This document shows positions 8,267 to 16,828 of a stretch of 64,000 nt of DNA, piece by piece. The stretch's first letter is position 1. Every line of letters starts with the position of its first letter. The position numbers and the translations under genes are program-made. The notes under the pieces were generated by a model that saw only the letters and a program-made list of their open reading frames with translations, ran no database searches and was not told where the DNA came from. Origin of the DNA: Heritagella caecorum (lineage in GTDB: Bacteria; Bacillota; Clostridia; Oscillospirales; Acutalibacteraceae); NCBI GenBank assembly GCA_904419035.1, contig CAJFQL010000003.1, forward strand, positions 1 to 64,000. Reading direction: 5' to 3'.

Positions 8267-8281
8267 CCTTTTTGGGGTCTT

Positions 8282-9304
8282 TTAAGATTCCACCGGGGGC
8301 TGCTGCATGGGGGCACGCACCGGGGTGGGACGGGGCGCTGTGGGCGCCGCCGGAGCTATCGGCGCTACCGGGCCATCGGTGACCAGCTCTTTGATCGACG
8401 TCGCCAAACCTGCCACGCCCTGGATCTGCGACGGGATAATGATCTTCGTCGCGCGTCCGTCGGCGGCCTTTTCAAAGGATTCCAGGCTCTTTAACGCCAC
8501 CACCGCGTCGCTGGGGGCCGCTTCGTTGAGCATTTTGATGCCGTCCGCCAACGCGCGCTGCACGGTGATAATGGCTTCGGCTTCGCCCTGGGCTTCGCGG
8601 ATCTTCGTTTCGCGCACGGCGTCAGCCTTCAGGATGGCGGATTCCTTGTGCCCTTCGGCGATCAGGATCGCGCTGCGCTTTTCGCCTTCGGCATCCAGGA
8701 TCCGGGCCCGGCGTTCGCGTTCGGCCTTCATCTGTTTTTCCATGGCGTCCTGAATTTCCCGGGGCGGGATAATGTTCTTCAGTTCCACGCGGTTTACCTT
8801 GATGCCCCACGGGTCGGTGGCTTCGTCCAAAATCACGCGGATTTTGCTGTTGATCACATCGCGGCTTGTCAGGGTGTGGTCCAGTTCCATTTCGCCGATG
8901 ATATTCCGCAGCGTCGTGGCCGACAGGTTTTCAATGGCGGAAATCGGGCGTTCCACGCCGTAGGTATACATTTTCGGGTCGGTGATTTCAAAATACACCA
9001 CCGTGTCGATCTGCATGGTCACGTTATCTTTCGTGATCACGGGCTGGGGCGGGAAATCGATGACCTGTTCTTTTAAGGACACTTTGCGCTGGATTTTGTC
9101 GATGAACGGGATTTTAAAGTGCAAGCCCGTCCCCCAGGTGCTCTGGTACGCGCCCAACCGTTCGATCACGTAGGCATGGGCCTGAGGCACCACTTTGATA
9201 TTGGCAATGGCGATAATCGCCACCAAAATCACCAGCACGGCGATGACGGTCACCACGGAGTTGACCGGGGTTGCTACCAGCGGCAGCATGGACAACATTT
9301 TCAT
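8282..9304 (-). CDS. SPFH/Band 7 (stomatin/prohibitin) membrane scaffold protein
   Basis: A 340-residue QmcA/stomatin-like protein. An N-terminal hydrophobic helix (about residues 15-36) anchors it. It is followed by the Band 7 domain (IERLGAYQSTWGTGLHFKIP onward), an Ala/Glu/Arg-rich coiled coil (about residues 190-260, with REAQGEAEA) and a Pro/Ala-rich tail. Proteins of this family oligomerise in membrane microdomains and often pair with NfeD, as here. A GAGGAGG site precedes the ATG. The molecular client is unknown. Confidence 0.93.
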   Translation of the reverse strand: MKMLSMLPLVATPVNSVVTVIAVLVILVAIIAIANIKVVPQAHAYVIERLGAYQSTWGTGLHFKIPFIDKIQRKVSLKEQVIDFPPQPVITKDNVTMQIDTVVYFEITDPKMYTYGVERPISAIENLSATTLRNIIGEMELDHTLTSRDVINSKIRVILDEATDPWGIKVNRVELKNIIPPREIQDAMEKQMKAERERRARILDAEGEKRSAILIAEGHKESAILKADAVRETKIREAQGEAEAIITVQRALADGIKMLNEAAPSDAVVALKSLESFEKAADGRATKIIIPSQIQGVAGLATSIKELVTDGPVAPIAPAAPTAPRPTPVRAPMQQPPVES

Positions 9305-9401
9305 AAAAATTCCTCCTCATTCCTATTGGGTTAGGGATCGGGGGCGGGGCGTTTCCCCACCCCCCGGGGTTGTGCCCGCACGGCGGACACACGGGGAAAG
9401 G

Positions 9402-9836
9402 TCACACAGGCCGCACAATCAGCCGGGCGCCTTCAATGCGCACCACCGTGACGGTGGCCTTTTCGGGAATGGCGGTGTCTTCGGTTTCCGAGCGGGCGGT
9501 CCACACGCTGCCCTGTACCTTCACCTGGCCCTTGCCCTGCACATTGTCGATGGTTTGCAGCACCACGCCCTGCATGCCCACATAGCGGTCGGCATTGGTG
9601 GCTTCCCGGCGGGTGGCAAGACGGCGGCGCACCAGCGGGCGGGTGAGCAGCACCGTCAAAAGCGAAACCCCGGCAAATACCAGCACCTGCCCCCACAAAG
9701 CCATGTTGGCCATCCCGGCGATCAGCGCGCACAAAGCGCCCAGCGCAAACCAGATGGACACCAGCTGTGCGGTGTACCCTTCCACCACCACGGCGATGAC
9801 GACCACGGCCAGCCATACCCAGACCATGGGATCCAT
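9402..9836 (-). CDS. NfeD family membrane protein
   Basis: A 144-residue short NfeD. Two or three transmembrane helices fill residues ~5-75, and a C-terminal OB-fold of about 60 residues begins near YVGMQGVVLQ. It lacks the ClpP-like protease domain of long NfeD proteins. The downstream SPFH gene follows after 97 bases in the same operon, and NfeD OB-folds are thought to bind SPFH partners. AAGGAAGG precedes the ATG. Confidence 0.92.
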   Translation of the reverse strand: MDPMVWVWLAVVVIAVVVEGYTAQLVSIWFALGALCALIAGMANMALWGQVLVFAGVSLLTVLLTRPLVRRRLATRREATNADRYVGMQGVVLQTIDNVQGKGQVKVQGSVWTARSETEDTAIPEKATVTVVRIEGARLIVRPV

Positions 9837-9916
9837 ACAAATCCTTCCTTTCCTGCAAGGCGGGGCCGGCGCCTTACCCGGTGGCCCGCGTGATTTCTTG
9901 TTCCTTGCATGGCCTT

Positions 9917-9945
9917 ATCATACCATACCCCTTACCAAAACACAA
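9917..9945 (-). promoter_or_regulatory. Predicted promoter of the nfeD-SPFH operon
   Basis: On the minus strand, TTGTGT (9940-9945) and TATGAT (9917-9922) are 17 bases apart. Just upstream, TTTTGCCC and GGGCAAAA (9953-9974) form an 8-bp inverted repeat. Confidence 0.6.
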
Positions 9946-10290
9946 AGTGAAATTTTGCCCAATTTTGGGCAAAAAGAAGGTTTTCGGCGTTTTTTTCCGT
10001 GCCCGGCCCCTTAACGCCCATCCGCATTACGCCGGGATTCACCGGGATACGCCGGACAGGTTTGTGTGGCAAAAAAGTTTTCCGGCGGCATACAAAAAAG
10101 CCCAATCATGACGGCACCCGATACCCGGCAGCGCACCCAAAAGCCCAAGCGTGGCGGCACCAGTTTCCCGGCTTCACCCCCAGCAACATTTCGCTGAACG
10201 TGAAAAAGGGGCGGCGCACCCAAAAGCCCAAGCGTGACGGTACCAGCCGCCCGGCTTCCCTCCCAGCAACATTTCGCCAAACGTGAAAAA

Positions 10291-10587
10291 ACGAAAACTT
10301 TACGGCCGTACCGGGTACCTGGCGGCGCACCCAAAAGCCCAAGCGTGACGGTACCAGCCGCCCGGCTTCCCTCCCAGCAACATTTCGCTAAACGTAAAAA
10401 TTTCGCCGGCCTTTTTGAAAGGCCGCGGATTCCAAAGGCGGCGCCTTTGGCCGCCTCTCGCAAGAGGCGGAACACTCTTTTTTCCCATAACGCGGGAAGG
10501 GGGCGCCGTACACCGTCCGGGGGACGGTGGCGGCGGGGGAAACCCACGTATGGGGTTTCCCCCCTTCTATTTTGCCCCTTTGATTTT
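10291..10587. repeat. Repeat block A, copy 1 (297 bp)
   Basis: Nearly identical to 11046-11342, offset by 755 bases. It contains a series of hairpins: GGCC stem at 10408-10424, CCAAAGGCG stem at 10432-10450, CCGCCTCTC stem at 10451-10470, CACCGTCC stem at 10511-10529 and GGGGAAACC stem at 10536-10562. Confidence 0.9.
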
Positions 10588-10827
10588 GGCAGCTGGTAAC
10601 CGGTACCGCACAATAAACCCGTCACAGCGTGCCCCCTTTAACTTTTACCGTTAACGCTCTATTTTCCATAGCGTTATCAAGGAAGCCACGCGCTGTTAGA
10701 AAGCCAAGAACCGATGGCGGGAAAATGGGAAGACAGGTTCCGCGGGAAATGTACAAATAACGGGCTCCGGCGTGACGGTATTCGCCTCCCGACGGCGCAC
10801 CCAGAAATATTTCGCTAGACGTGAAAA

Positions 10828-10958
10828 GGGGAACCCCTTGATAGGGTTCCCCACGGCCCGGCCGTCCACCGGACGCCCGGCCCTCCCCTCCTGATCGTTG
10901 GGATGAAAAAGGGCCGTTCGCTGCGGCGTTCTATATGGGACAGTCATGACGGCACCAG
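10828..10958. repeat. Repeat block B, copy 1 (131 bp)
   Basis: Nearly identical to 11371-11501, offset by 543 bases. It opens with a hairpin of GGGGAACCC and GGGTTCCCC. One difference is visible (CGGCCGTCC against CGGCTGTCC). Confidence 0.9.
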
Positions 10959-11045
10959 TTTCCCGGCTCCCCTCCCAGCATCATTTCGCCAAACGTGAAA
11001 AAGGGGCGCTGCCCCTTTCCCCCGCCACCTTTTCGAAAAAGGTGG

Positions 11046-11342
11046 ACGAAAACTTTACGGCCGTACCGGATACCTGACAGCGCTCCTAAAAGCCCAAGCG
11101 TGGCGGCACCAGCCGCCCGGCTTCCCTCCCAGCATCATTTCGCTAAACGTGAAAATTTCGCCGGCCTTTTTGAAAGGCCGCGGATTCCAAAGGCGGCGCC
11201 TTTGGCCGCCTCTCGCAAGAGGCGGAACACTCTTTCTGCCCATAACGCGGGAAGGGGGCGCCGTACACCGTCCGGGGGACGGTGGCGGCGGGGGAAACCC
11301 ACGTATGGGGTTTCCCTCCTTCTATTTTGCCCCTTTGATTTT
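11046..11342. repeat. Repeat block A, copy 2 (297 bp)
   Basis: Second copy of the block at 10291-10587. The hairpin arms are preserved, while a few loop and linker positions differ. Confidence 0.9.
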
Positions 11343-11370
11343 AGAAGGCAGCAACCGGTAGAGCACACAC

Positions 11371-11501
11371 GGGGAACCCCTTGATAGGGTTCCCCACGGC
11401 CCGGCTGTCCACCGGACGCCCGGCCCTCCCCTCCTGATCGTTGGGATGAAAAAGGGCCGTTCGCTGCGGCGTTCTATATGGGACAGTCATGACGGCACCA
11501 G
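11371..11501. repeat. Repeat block B, copy 2 (131 bp)
   Basis: Second copy of the block at 10828-10958. Both copies end at GGCACCAG, where the short CAGCAACATTTCG unit resumes. Confidence 0.9.
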
Positions 11502-11616
11502 CTTTCTGGCGTCACGCCCAGCAACATTTCGCTAAACTTAAAAAAGCGTGACGGTACCAGCCGCCCGGCTACCCTCCCAGCATCATTTCGCTAAACGTGA
11601 AAAAACGCTAAACATG

Positions 11617-11652
11617 AAAAAGGCTGAACCCCAAAAGGGGAACAGCCTTTTT
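11617..11652 (-). terminator. Terminator of groESL
   Basis: AAAAAGGCTG and CAGCCTTTTT flank an inner CCCC/GGGG stem. On the minus strand it ends in a T-tract about 45 bases after groEL. Confidence 0.9.
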
Positions 11653-11695
11653 CTTATTTATATAGGGGTGATGGGATTCCGAAGGAAGCCGGGTA

Positions 11696-13330
11696 TTAGT
11701 ACATGCCCATGCCGCCGTCAGCCGGAGCAGCAGGCGCCGGAGCTACGGGTTCCTTCTTGTCGGTTACCAGGCTTTCGGTGGTCAGCACCATGGAAGCGAC
11801 CGAGGAAGCGTTCTGCAGAGCGGAACGGGTTACCTTCGTGGGATCCACAACGCCGAAGCCGATCATGTCGCCGTATTCTTCGGTGGCCGCGTTGAAGCCA
11901 TAGCCCAGTTTGTCGGCCGCCTTGATGTTGGCGATGATCACGGAGCCTTCCAGGCCCGCGTTCGCGGCGATCTGACGAATGGGTTCTTCCAGCGCTTTGA
12001 GTACGATCTGCACGCCGGTCTTTTCGTCGCTGTCGGTGATGGTGTCAAGCAGCGCTGCCACGTCTTTCGCCGTGTTCAGCAGAGCCACGCCGCCGCCGGG
12101 CACAATGCCTTCTTCCACAGCTGCCTTGGTAGCCGCCAGAGCGTCTTCCACACGCAGCTTCTTTTCTTTCATTTCGGTTTCGGTCGCAGCGCCTACTTTG
12201 ATCACGGCTACGCCGCCCGCCAGTTTGGCCAGACGTTCCTGCAGCTTTTCGCGGTCGAAGTCGGACGTGGTGGTTTCGATCTGGTTGCGGATCTGGTTCA
12301 CACGGGCCTTGATGTCGTCGGGGTTGCCCATACCGCCTACGATGATGGTGTTTTCTTTGTCCACCTTCACCTGACGGGCATGGCCCAGCATGGACAGGTC
12401 GGCGTCTTTCAGTTCCAGACCCAGTTCGCTGGTGATGACCTGGCCGCCGGTCAGGGTGGCGATATCACGCAGCATTTCCTTGCGGCGGTCGCCAAAGCCG
12501 GGAGCCTTCACGGCTACGCAGTTGAAGGTGCCGCGCAGTTTGTTGAGGATCAGGGTGGTCAGGGCTTCGCCTTCTACGTCTTCGGCGATGATGACCAGCT
12601 TCTTGCCGCTCTGTACGATCTTTTCCAGCAAGGGCAGGATTTCCTGGATGTTGCTGATCTTCTTATCGGTGATCAGGATATAGGCGTCGTCCATGACGGC
12701 TTCCATCTTGTCGGTATCGGTGGCCATATAGGGGCTGATGAACCCGCGGTCAAACATCATGCCTTCCACGACTTCGCTGTAGGTGTCAGCGGTCTTGCTC
12801 TCTTCCACGGTGATAACGCCGTCGGCGGTCACTTTTTCCATGGCTTCGGCGATGAGCTTGCCAATGAATTCGTTAGCGGACGAAATGGTAGCGACACGGG
12901 CGATGTCGTCGCTGCCGGCCACTTTCTTCGAATGGCTGCGCAGGGATTCCACCGCTGCGTTAACGGCCTTCTGGATGCCGTTCTTCACGACCATGGGGTT
13001 GGCGCCGCTGGTTACGTTCTTCATGCCTTCTTTAATCAGGGCCTGCGCCAGCAGGGTAGCGGTAGTGGTACCGTCACCGGCCACATCGTTGGTTTTGGTA
13101 GCAACTTCTTTGACGAGCTGAGCGCCCATGTTTTCGAACGGATCGTCCAGTTCGATTTCCTTGGCGATGGTCACGCCATCGTTGGTGATCAGCGGAGCGC
13201 CGAATTTCTTATCCAGCACCACGTTGCGGCCCTTCGGGCCCAGGGTGATTTTGACGGTATCGGCCAGCTGGTCAATGCCTTTTTTCAGAGCTTTTCTGGC
13301 GTCTTCGCCGTAAATAATCTGTTTAGCCAT
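11696..13330 (-). CDS. groL: Chaperonin GroEL
   Basis: The 544-residue 60-kDa chaperonin folds proteins in a double-ring complex with GroES. The length is typical. ATP-binding marks LGPKGRNV and GDGTTTATLL are present, as is the conserved hinge region, and the C-terminus ends in the family's flexible GGM-type tail (GGMGMY). The ribosome site is GGAGG. It lies 63 bases downstream of groES under the CIRCE-bearing promoter, so HrcA heat-shock repression is expected. Confidence 0.99.
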   Translation of the reverse strand: MAKQIIYGEDARKALKKGIDQLADTVKITLGPKGRNVVLDKKFGAPLITNDGVTIAKEIELDDPFENMGAQLVKEVATKTNDVAGDGTTTATLLAQALIKEGMKNVTSGANPMVVKNGIQKAVNAAVESLRSHSKKVAGSDDIARVATISSANEFIGKLIAEAMEKVTADGVITVEESKTADTYSEVVEGMMFDRGFISPYMATDTDKMEAVMDDAYILITDKKISNIQEILPLLEKIVQSGKKLVIIAEDVEGEALTTLILNKLRGTFNCVAVKAPGFGDRRKEMLRDIATLTGGQVITSELGLELKDADLSMLGHARQVKVDKENTIIVGGMGNPDDIKARVNQIRNQIETTTSDFDREKLQERLAKLAGGVAVIKVGAATETEMKEKKLRVEDALAATKAAVEEGIVPGGGVALLNTAKDVAALLDTITDSDEKTGVQIVLKALEEPIRQIAANAGLEGSVIIANIKAADKLGYGFNAATEEYGDMIGFGVVDPTKVTRSALQNASSVASMVLTTESLVTDKKEPVAPAPAAPADGGMGMY

Positions 13331-13393
13331 AGGTTCATTACCTCCGTATTAAGCAAAATACATGTGAAAAAAAAAAAAGCAAGGGCCGGGCGC

Positions 13394-13681
13394 TTATTCT
13401 TCCACGACCGCCAGCACGTCGCCCTGACGTACGATGGTGTATTCTTCACCATCGACTTTGACTTCCGTGCCGGAATACTTGCTGGTGATGACTTTATCGC
13501 CGGGCTTGAGGATCATATCCACCTGCTTGCCGTCTACCAGGCCGCCGGGGCCCACCGCGATGACAATAGCCACCTGGGGCTTTTCCTGGGCGGAGCTTGC
13601 CAGCAGAATGCCGCTCTTGGTGGTTTCTTCCGCTTCCTGCATTTTGATCAGCACACGATCGGAAAGGGGTTTGATCGTCAT
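13394..13681 (-). CDS. groES: Co-chaperonin GroES
   Basis: The 95-residue lid of the GroEL chamber. The start KPLSDRVLIKMQEAEE and the mobile-loop region around ETTKSGILLA (residues ~17-32) are characteristic, as is the GDKVITSKYSGTEV segment. A GGAGG site precedes the ATG. It is the first gene of the groESL operon, about 50 bases downstream of the CIRCE element. Confidence 0.99.
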   Translation of the reverse strand: MTIKPLSDRVLIKMQEAEETTKSGILLASSAQEKPQVAIVIAVGPGGLVDGKQVDMILKPGDKVITSKYSGTEVKVDGEEYTIVRQGDVLAVVEE

Positions 13682-13733
13682 AAAAAATTCCTCCTTCGAG
13701 AATCTTTAAAGGGTTCTGTACAAAATTTAGGGT

Positions 13734-13760
13734 TTAGCACTCTTTCTTCTCGAGTGCTAA
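13734..13760. promoter_or_regulatory. CIRCE operator (HrcA binding site)
   Basis: A perfect match to the consensus: TTAGCACTC (13734-13742), a 9-base spacer, and GAGTGCTAA (13752-13760). It lies just downstream of the groES -10 box, so HrcA would block transcription initiation. hrcA itself is not in this window. Confidence 0.98.
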
Positions 13761-13764
13761 CTCT

Positions 13765-13792
13765 ATTGTAACCGTTTCCCGGAAAAAATCAA
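13765..13792 (-). promoter_or_regulatory. groESL promoter
   Basis: On the minus strand, TTGATT (13787-13792) and TACAAT (13765-13770) are 16 bases apart, directly upstream of CIRCE. Confidence 0.8.
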
Positions 13793-13895
13793 GGGCTTTT
13801 TGAAAGTTTTTTCCTTTTTCATAAAATATTTACAATTGAGGAAGCCCGTTTCCCCCTTTTTCCCGGAAAACCGATACGCAGACCCGTTTCTTTTC

Positions 13896-13924
13896 TTGCC
13901 AAAAAAGAAAAAAAGTCCTACAAT
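13896..13924 (+). promoter_or_regulatory. Predicted promoter of the two-HTH regulator gene
   Basis: TTGCCA (13896-13901) and TACAAT (13919-13924) are separated by 17 A-rich bases, 71 bases ahead of the ATG. Between groES and this gene (13682-13994) only the two promoters and CIRCE are seen. Confidence 0.65.
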
Positions 13925-13994
13925 AACAGTACGCACAAACGAACACTTTTCCCACCCCGGGGCCATCCCGGGGCGGGCCTAGGGGGAGAGGACG

Positions 13995-15203
13995 ATGACA
14001 TATATCACCGTACGGGAAGCCGCCGAAAAATGGCAGATTTCCCAGCGCCTGGTACAGAAATACTGTGCCGCCGGACGGCTCCAGGGCGCCAAAAAGTTCG
14101 GGGTTTCGTGGCTGATCCCCGATACCGCCGTGAAACCTCAGGACCCGCGCAGGCAGCCGCCTGCCCCTTCCCTTCCTACACCCTCTTTCGTCAAAGCCGT
14201 GGCATCCCCCCACACGGGGCTCATGCCGCTGATGAATACGCCTTTCCGCCCCGGGGAATGCCTTCTGTGCCTGCAACGCATGGAGCCTGGCCCAAGGCAG
14301 GAGATCGCCTGGGCCGAATACTACTATTTCAGCGGGCAGCCGGAAAGGGCCATCGAAAAGGCCGGGCAGCTGCTGTACGACCCGGATATAGATACCCGGC
14401 TGTCGGCCTGCCTGCTTTTTGTGTTTGCCAACCTGTCGGTGGGCGACATCCAACGGGCCCGGCAGGCCCTTTCCAAGCTGCAAACCACACTCACCCAATC
14501 GGACCCGCAAAATCCCGCCTTGCTGGCGGCTTCGGGGTTTACGGCGGCGGCCGCGGCGGTGCTGCTGCACTTACCTTTGCCCGAAGGATTGCCGTCGCTG
14601 CACGATTTCCTGCCCCGGCTGCCCGAAGGGCTGCGGGCGTTCGCCTTATATGTGCAGGCGCACTACCTATATTTAAAGGAAGAGTATGAAAAGAGCCTGG
14701 GCCTGGTGGAGGGGACCCTGGCGATGCAGTCGAGCGTGTACCCCATTCCCTGTATTTACCTGCACCTGGTGGCGGTGATGGACCTGATGAGCCTGCGGCG
14801 GCCGGAAAAAGCCCAGGAACACCTGCTTATTGCCTGGGAACTGAGCCGGCCCGATGATTTGATCGAAGGGCTGGGCGAACACCACGGGCTGCTGGGCGGC
14901 ATGCTGGAAGCCGTCATCAAAAAGGACTGGCCCGAGGATTTCAAGCGCATTATCGCCATTACCTACCGGTTTTCCGCCGGGTGGCGCAAGATCCACAACC
15001 CGGTAACCGGTCACGATGTGGCCGACAACCTGACCACCACGGAATTTGCCGCCGCCATGTTGGCCGCCCGGGGCTGGACCAACCAGGAGATCGGCGAGCA
15101 CATGAACATCTCCCCCCACACCGTCAAACGGTACATCTCCACGGTGCTGCAAAAGCTGAATATCCGCAGCCGCCAGGAATTAAAACAGTATATGCTGCGG
15201 TAA
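13995..15203 (+). CDS. Transcriptional regulator with N-terminal MerR-like and C-terminal LuxR-type HTH
   Basis: A 402-residue protein with a predicted DNA-binding region at each end. Residues ~1-45 (TVREAAEKWQISQRLVQKYC followed by a Trp-containing wing) resemble the HTH_17/excisionase fold. Residues ~335-402 carry a LuxR/GerE helix-turn-helix (GWTNQEIGEHMNISPHTVKRY, with KLNIRSRQEL after it). The ~270 residues between are helical and alanine/leucine-rich and look TPR-like, as in MalT-type regulators. No receiver or kinase domain is seen. It is monocistronic between its own promoter and a strong terminator. Targets are unknown, though the surface-protein gene downstream is a candidate. Confidence 0.8.
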   Translation: MTYITVREAAEKWQISQRLVQKYCAAGRLQGAKKFGVSWLIPDTAVKPQDPRRQPPAPSLPTPSFVKAVASPHTGLMPLMNTPFRPGECLLCLQRMEPGPRQEIAWAEYYYFSGQPERAIEKAGQLLYDPDIDTRLSACLLFVFANLSVGDIQRARQALSKLQTTLTQSDPQNPALLAASGFTAAAAAVLLHLPLPEGLPSLHDFLPRLPEGLRAFALYVQAHYLYLKEEYEKSLGLVEGTLAMQSSVYPIPCIYLHLVAVMDLMSLRRPEKAQEHLLIAWELSRPDDLIEGLGEHHGLLGGMLEAVIKKDWPEDFKRIIAITYRFSAGWRKIHNPVTGHDVADNLTTTEFAAAMLAARGWTNQEIGEHMNISPHTVKRYISTVLQKLNIRSRQELKQYMLR

Positions 15204-15208
15204 ACGCG

Positions 15209-15273
15209 AAAAAAACTTCTTTGTCCCTGCCCGTTTCCCCCCTGGGAATGGGCGATGGCAAAGAAGTTTTTTT
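15209..15273 (+). terminator. Terminator of the two-HTH regulator gene
   Basis: AAAAAAACTTCTTTG (15209-15223) pairs with CAAAGAAGTTTTTTT (15259-15273). An inner GCCC/GGGC stem lies in the loop. Confidence 0.85.
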
Positions 15274-15424
15274 GTGGTATGGTAAAGAAGGAAAACTGCC
15301 CACGCTGTTTTGGGGGATCTCCCCCCTACCGGACCCACAGCGCGGGCGCCAACCGAAAAGGGCCCCGGCGCCGGAATGCCACGTCCGGCGCTTGCATTTT
15401 TGAATACCCGGGAAGGTGAGAAAC

Positions 15425-16828
15425 ATGAAAAAGGCCAAAAAATTCCTGTCGGTACTGTGCAGCTTGTGTTTGCTGCTATCCTTGGTACCGCTGAGCGCCG
15501 GCGCGGCTCCGAAAGCAACCGGCGATGCCTATCAAAAGGTTTCGGAGCCGGAGGACGGCGAGACCTACGTCTTCTATACCGAAATCAGCAACAACCTGGA
15601 ATTGTCGGACCCGGCCGGGCGGCTGTTAAAATCCGCGTATCTGGAAGCCATGCCGCCGGAAATTGCCATCACGGACAAAAACCAGACCGCCGTCACGTCC
15701 ACCACGGATTTTTCCATGAGCGATGACGGAAACTTTGTGTATACCAGCGATGCGAGCTTCGAATTTACGGTCAGCAAAGTCAGCCAGACGGACGAAGGCC
15801 ATCAGGGGTACACCATCCGGCACGCAAGCAGCGGCCGGTATTTGGGCGTCACCCAGTCTTTGCAGGAACCGGTGAAGGCTGAAACGAGTTATGTCTACTG
15901 CCCGGGCGGCACCGGTTACCAGAAGCTGTCCGGGTATGTCTGCCCCACTCACCCGTATGTCTACCTGGCCGAGGATGCGGCCCAGGCCGCCGTGTGGTAT
16001 TGGGAAGACGGCAGTTTTTACACCCGTTACACCACCGACATCTCCGCTTTTGGTTTCTTCGCGGGAAAGAAAGTGGACTTTGAAGACAACGTGCTGCAGG
16101 GGTATCCTGTCAATTATTCCGACTATCTGTACTGGGAAGGCAGCGACATCTACCGGGTCTATTGGGGGGATGGTGCTGCGTCGTTTGCCTATACCGACGC
16201 CGATGACCCCGACCTGAAAGCGATCACCACCCAGCGCCCCTCACGCGTCTGGGGCAGCAATTGCAAACTGACCCTCATGGGGATCAATTCGTCCAAACGG
16301 CCGGGCACCAATAATGTGGGCGGCGTCACGGCGCAAATTTTGCACAACCCGCTTTATATGGCCTATTTACGTTTGAATATGCCCTCTATCTATCCCGCCA
16401 ATAAAGGCTGCGCCACCCTGGGGGTTTACGGAAAGACGGTCATGGCCTCCCTGTTCATGAGTTTTGGCTCCGGCGAGGAACCCGACGCCGAAAAGGCCGA
16501 TCTGGCCCTGTATAAAAAAGTGGACACCCATACCTTGACGGTCACAAACGGCGAAGGCAGCGGCCGGTATCTCTCCGGCCAAACCGTTCCGATTTCGGCC
16601 GACAGCCAGACCGGCACCCAGCACTTTGTGCGGTGGGAGGTCACCGGGAGCGCCACCGTCACCGACCCGCAGGCTGCTTCCACCACGGTCACCATGGGGG
16701 ACGGCGACGCGACGGTCACCGCCGTGTATGAAGACCATGTGGCGGGTCAGGATGACCACGACTGCACCACCGCGCTGACGTGCGGGACCTTGCGGCTCTA
16801 TCATGGTACCGGCAGAAGCGAGCCATGA
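15425..16828 (+). CDS. Surface protein, N-terminal part, frameshifted
   Basis: This is the 5' half of a gene interrupted by a +1 frameshift. The ATG at 15425 follows GGAAGGTGAG. A signal peptide (MKKAKKFLS start, hydrophobic core, SAGA-AP cleavage area) leads into a secreted domain of unknown fold. After about residue 380 comes a ~60-residue module (TVTNGEGSGRYLSGQTVPIS through TAVYEDH) that resembles bacterial repeat domains of surface proteins. Reading runs out of frame at 16790 and stops at 16828. The authentic sequence continues as DHDCTTALTCGT then CGSIMVPAEA in the +1 frame. Confidence 0.8.
   Translation: MKKAKKFLSVLCSLCLLLSLVPLSAGAAPKATGDAYQKVSEPEDGETYVFYTEISNNLELSDPAGRLLKSAYLEAMPPEIAITDKNQTAVTSTTDFSMSDDGNFVYTSDASFEFTVSKVSQTDEGHQGYTIRHASSGRYLGVTQSLQEPVKAETSYVYCPGGTGYQKLSGYVCPTHPYVYLAEDAAQAAVWYWEDGSFYTRYTTDISAFGFFAGKKVDFEDNVLQGYPVNYSDYLYWEGSDIYRVYWGDGAASFAYTDADDPDLKAITTQRPSRVWGSNCKLTLMGINSSKRPGTNNVGGVTAQILHNPLYMAYLRLNMPSIYPANKGCATLGVYGKTVMASLFMSFGSGEEPDAEKADLALYKKVDTHTLTVTNGEGSGRYLSGQTVPISADSQTGTQHFVRWEVTGSATVTDPQAASTTVTMGDGDATVTAVYEDHVAGQDDHDCTTALTCGTLRLYHGTGRSEP

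Larger units (their letters stand above)
10080..11610. repeat. 1.5-kb gene-free repeat field between nfeD and groEL
   Basis: Together with its flanks, this stretch (9837-11695) holds no credible gene. A short unit ending in CAGCAACATTTCGCTAAACG recurs about eight times, near 10180, 10265, 10376, 10800, 10975, 11130, 11520 and 11576. Most copies are preceded by AAGCGTGACGGTACCAG or a variant. Two larger blocks are each present twice and are listed separately. The open frames that cross it are made of the repeat itself and have no start signals or family resemblance. Confidence 0.85.

Noticed and set aside
10011..10625. Open frame of about 200 codons on the minus strand within the repeat field
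   Set aside because: It is built from the repeated units, has no ribosome site, and shows the same peptide phrases repeated. Not a gene.
10080..11610. Possible CRISPR array from the repeating 20-70 bp units
   Set aside because: Spacing is irregular, the intervening sequences are themselves repeated, and no cas gene is near.
12380..13771. Long open frame antisense to groEL and groES
   Set aside because: An effect of high GC codon use on the opposite strand. groEL and groES explain the region completely.
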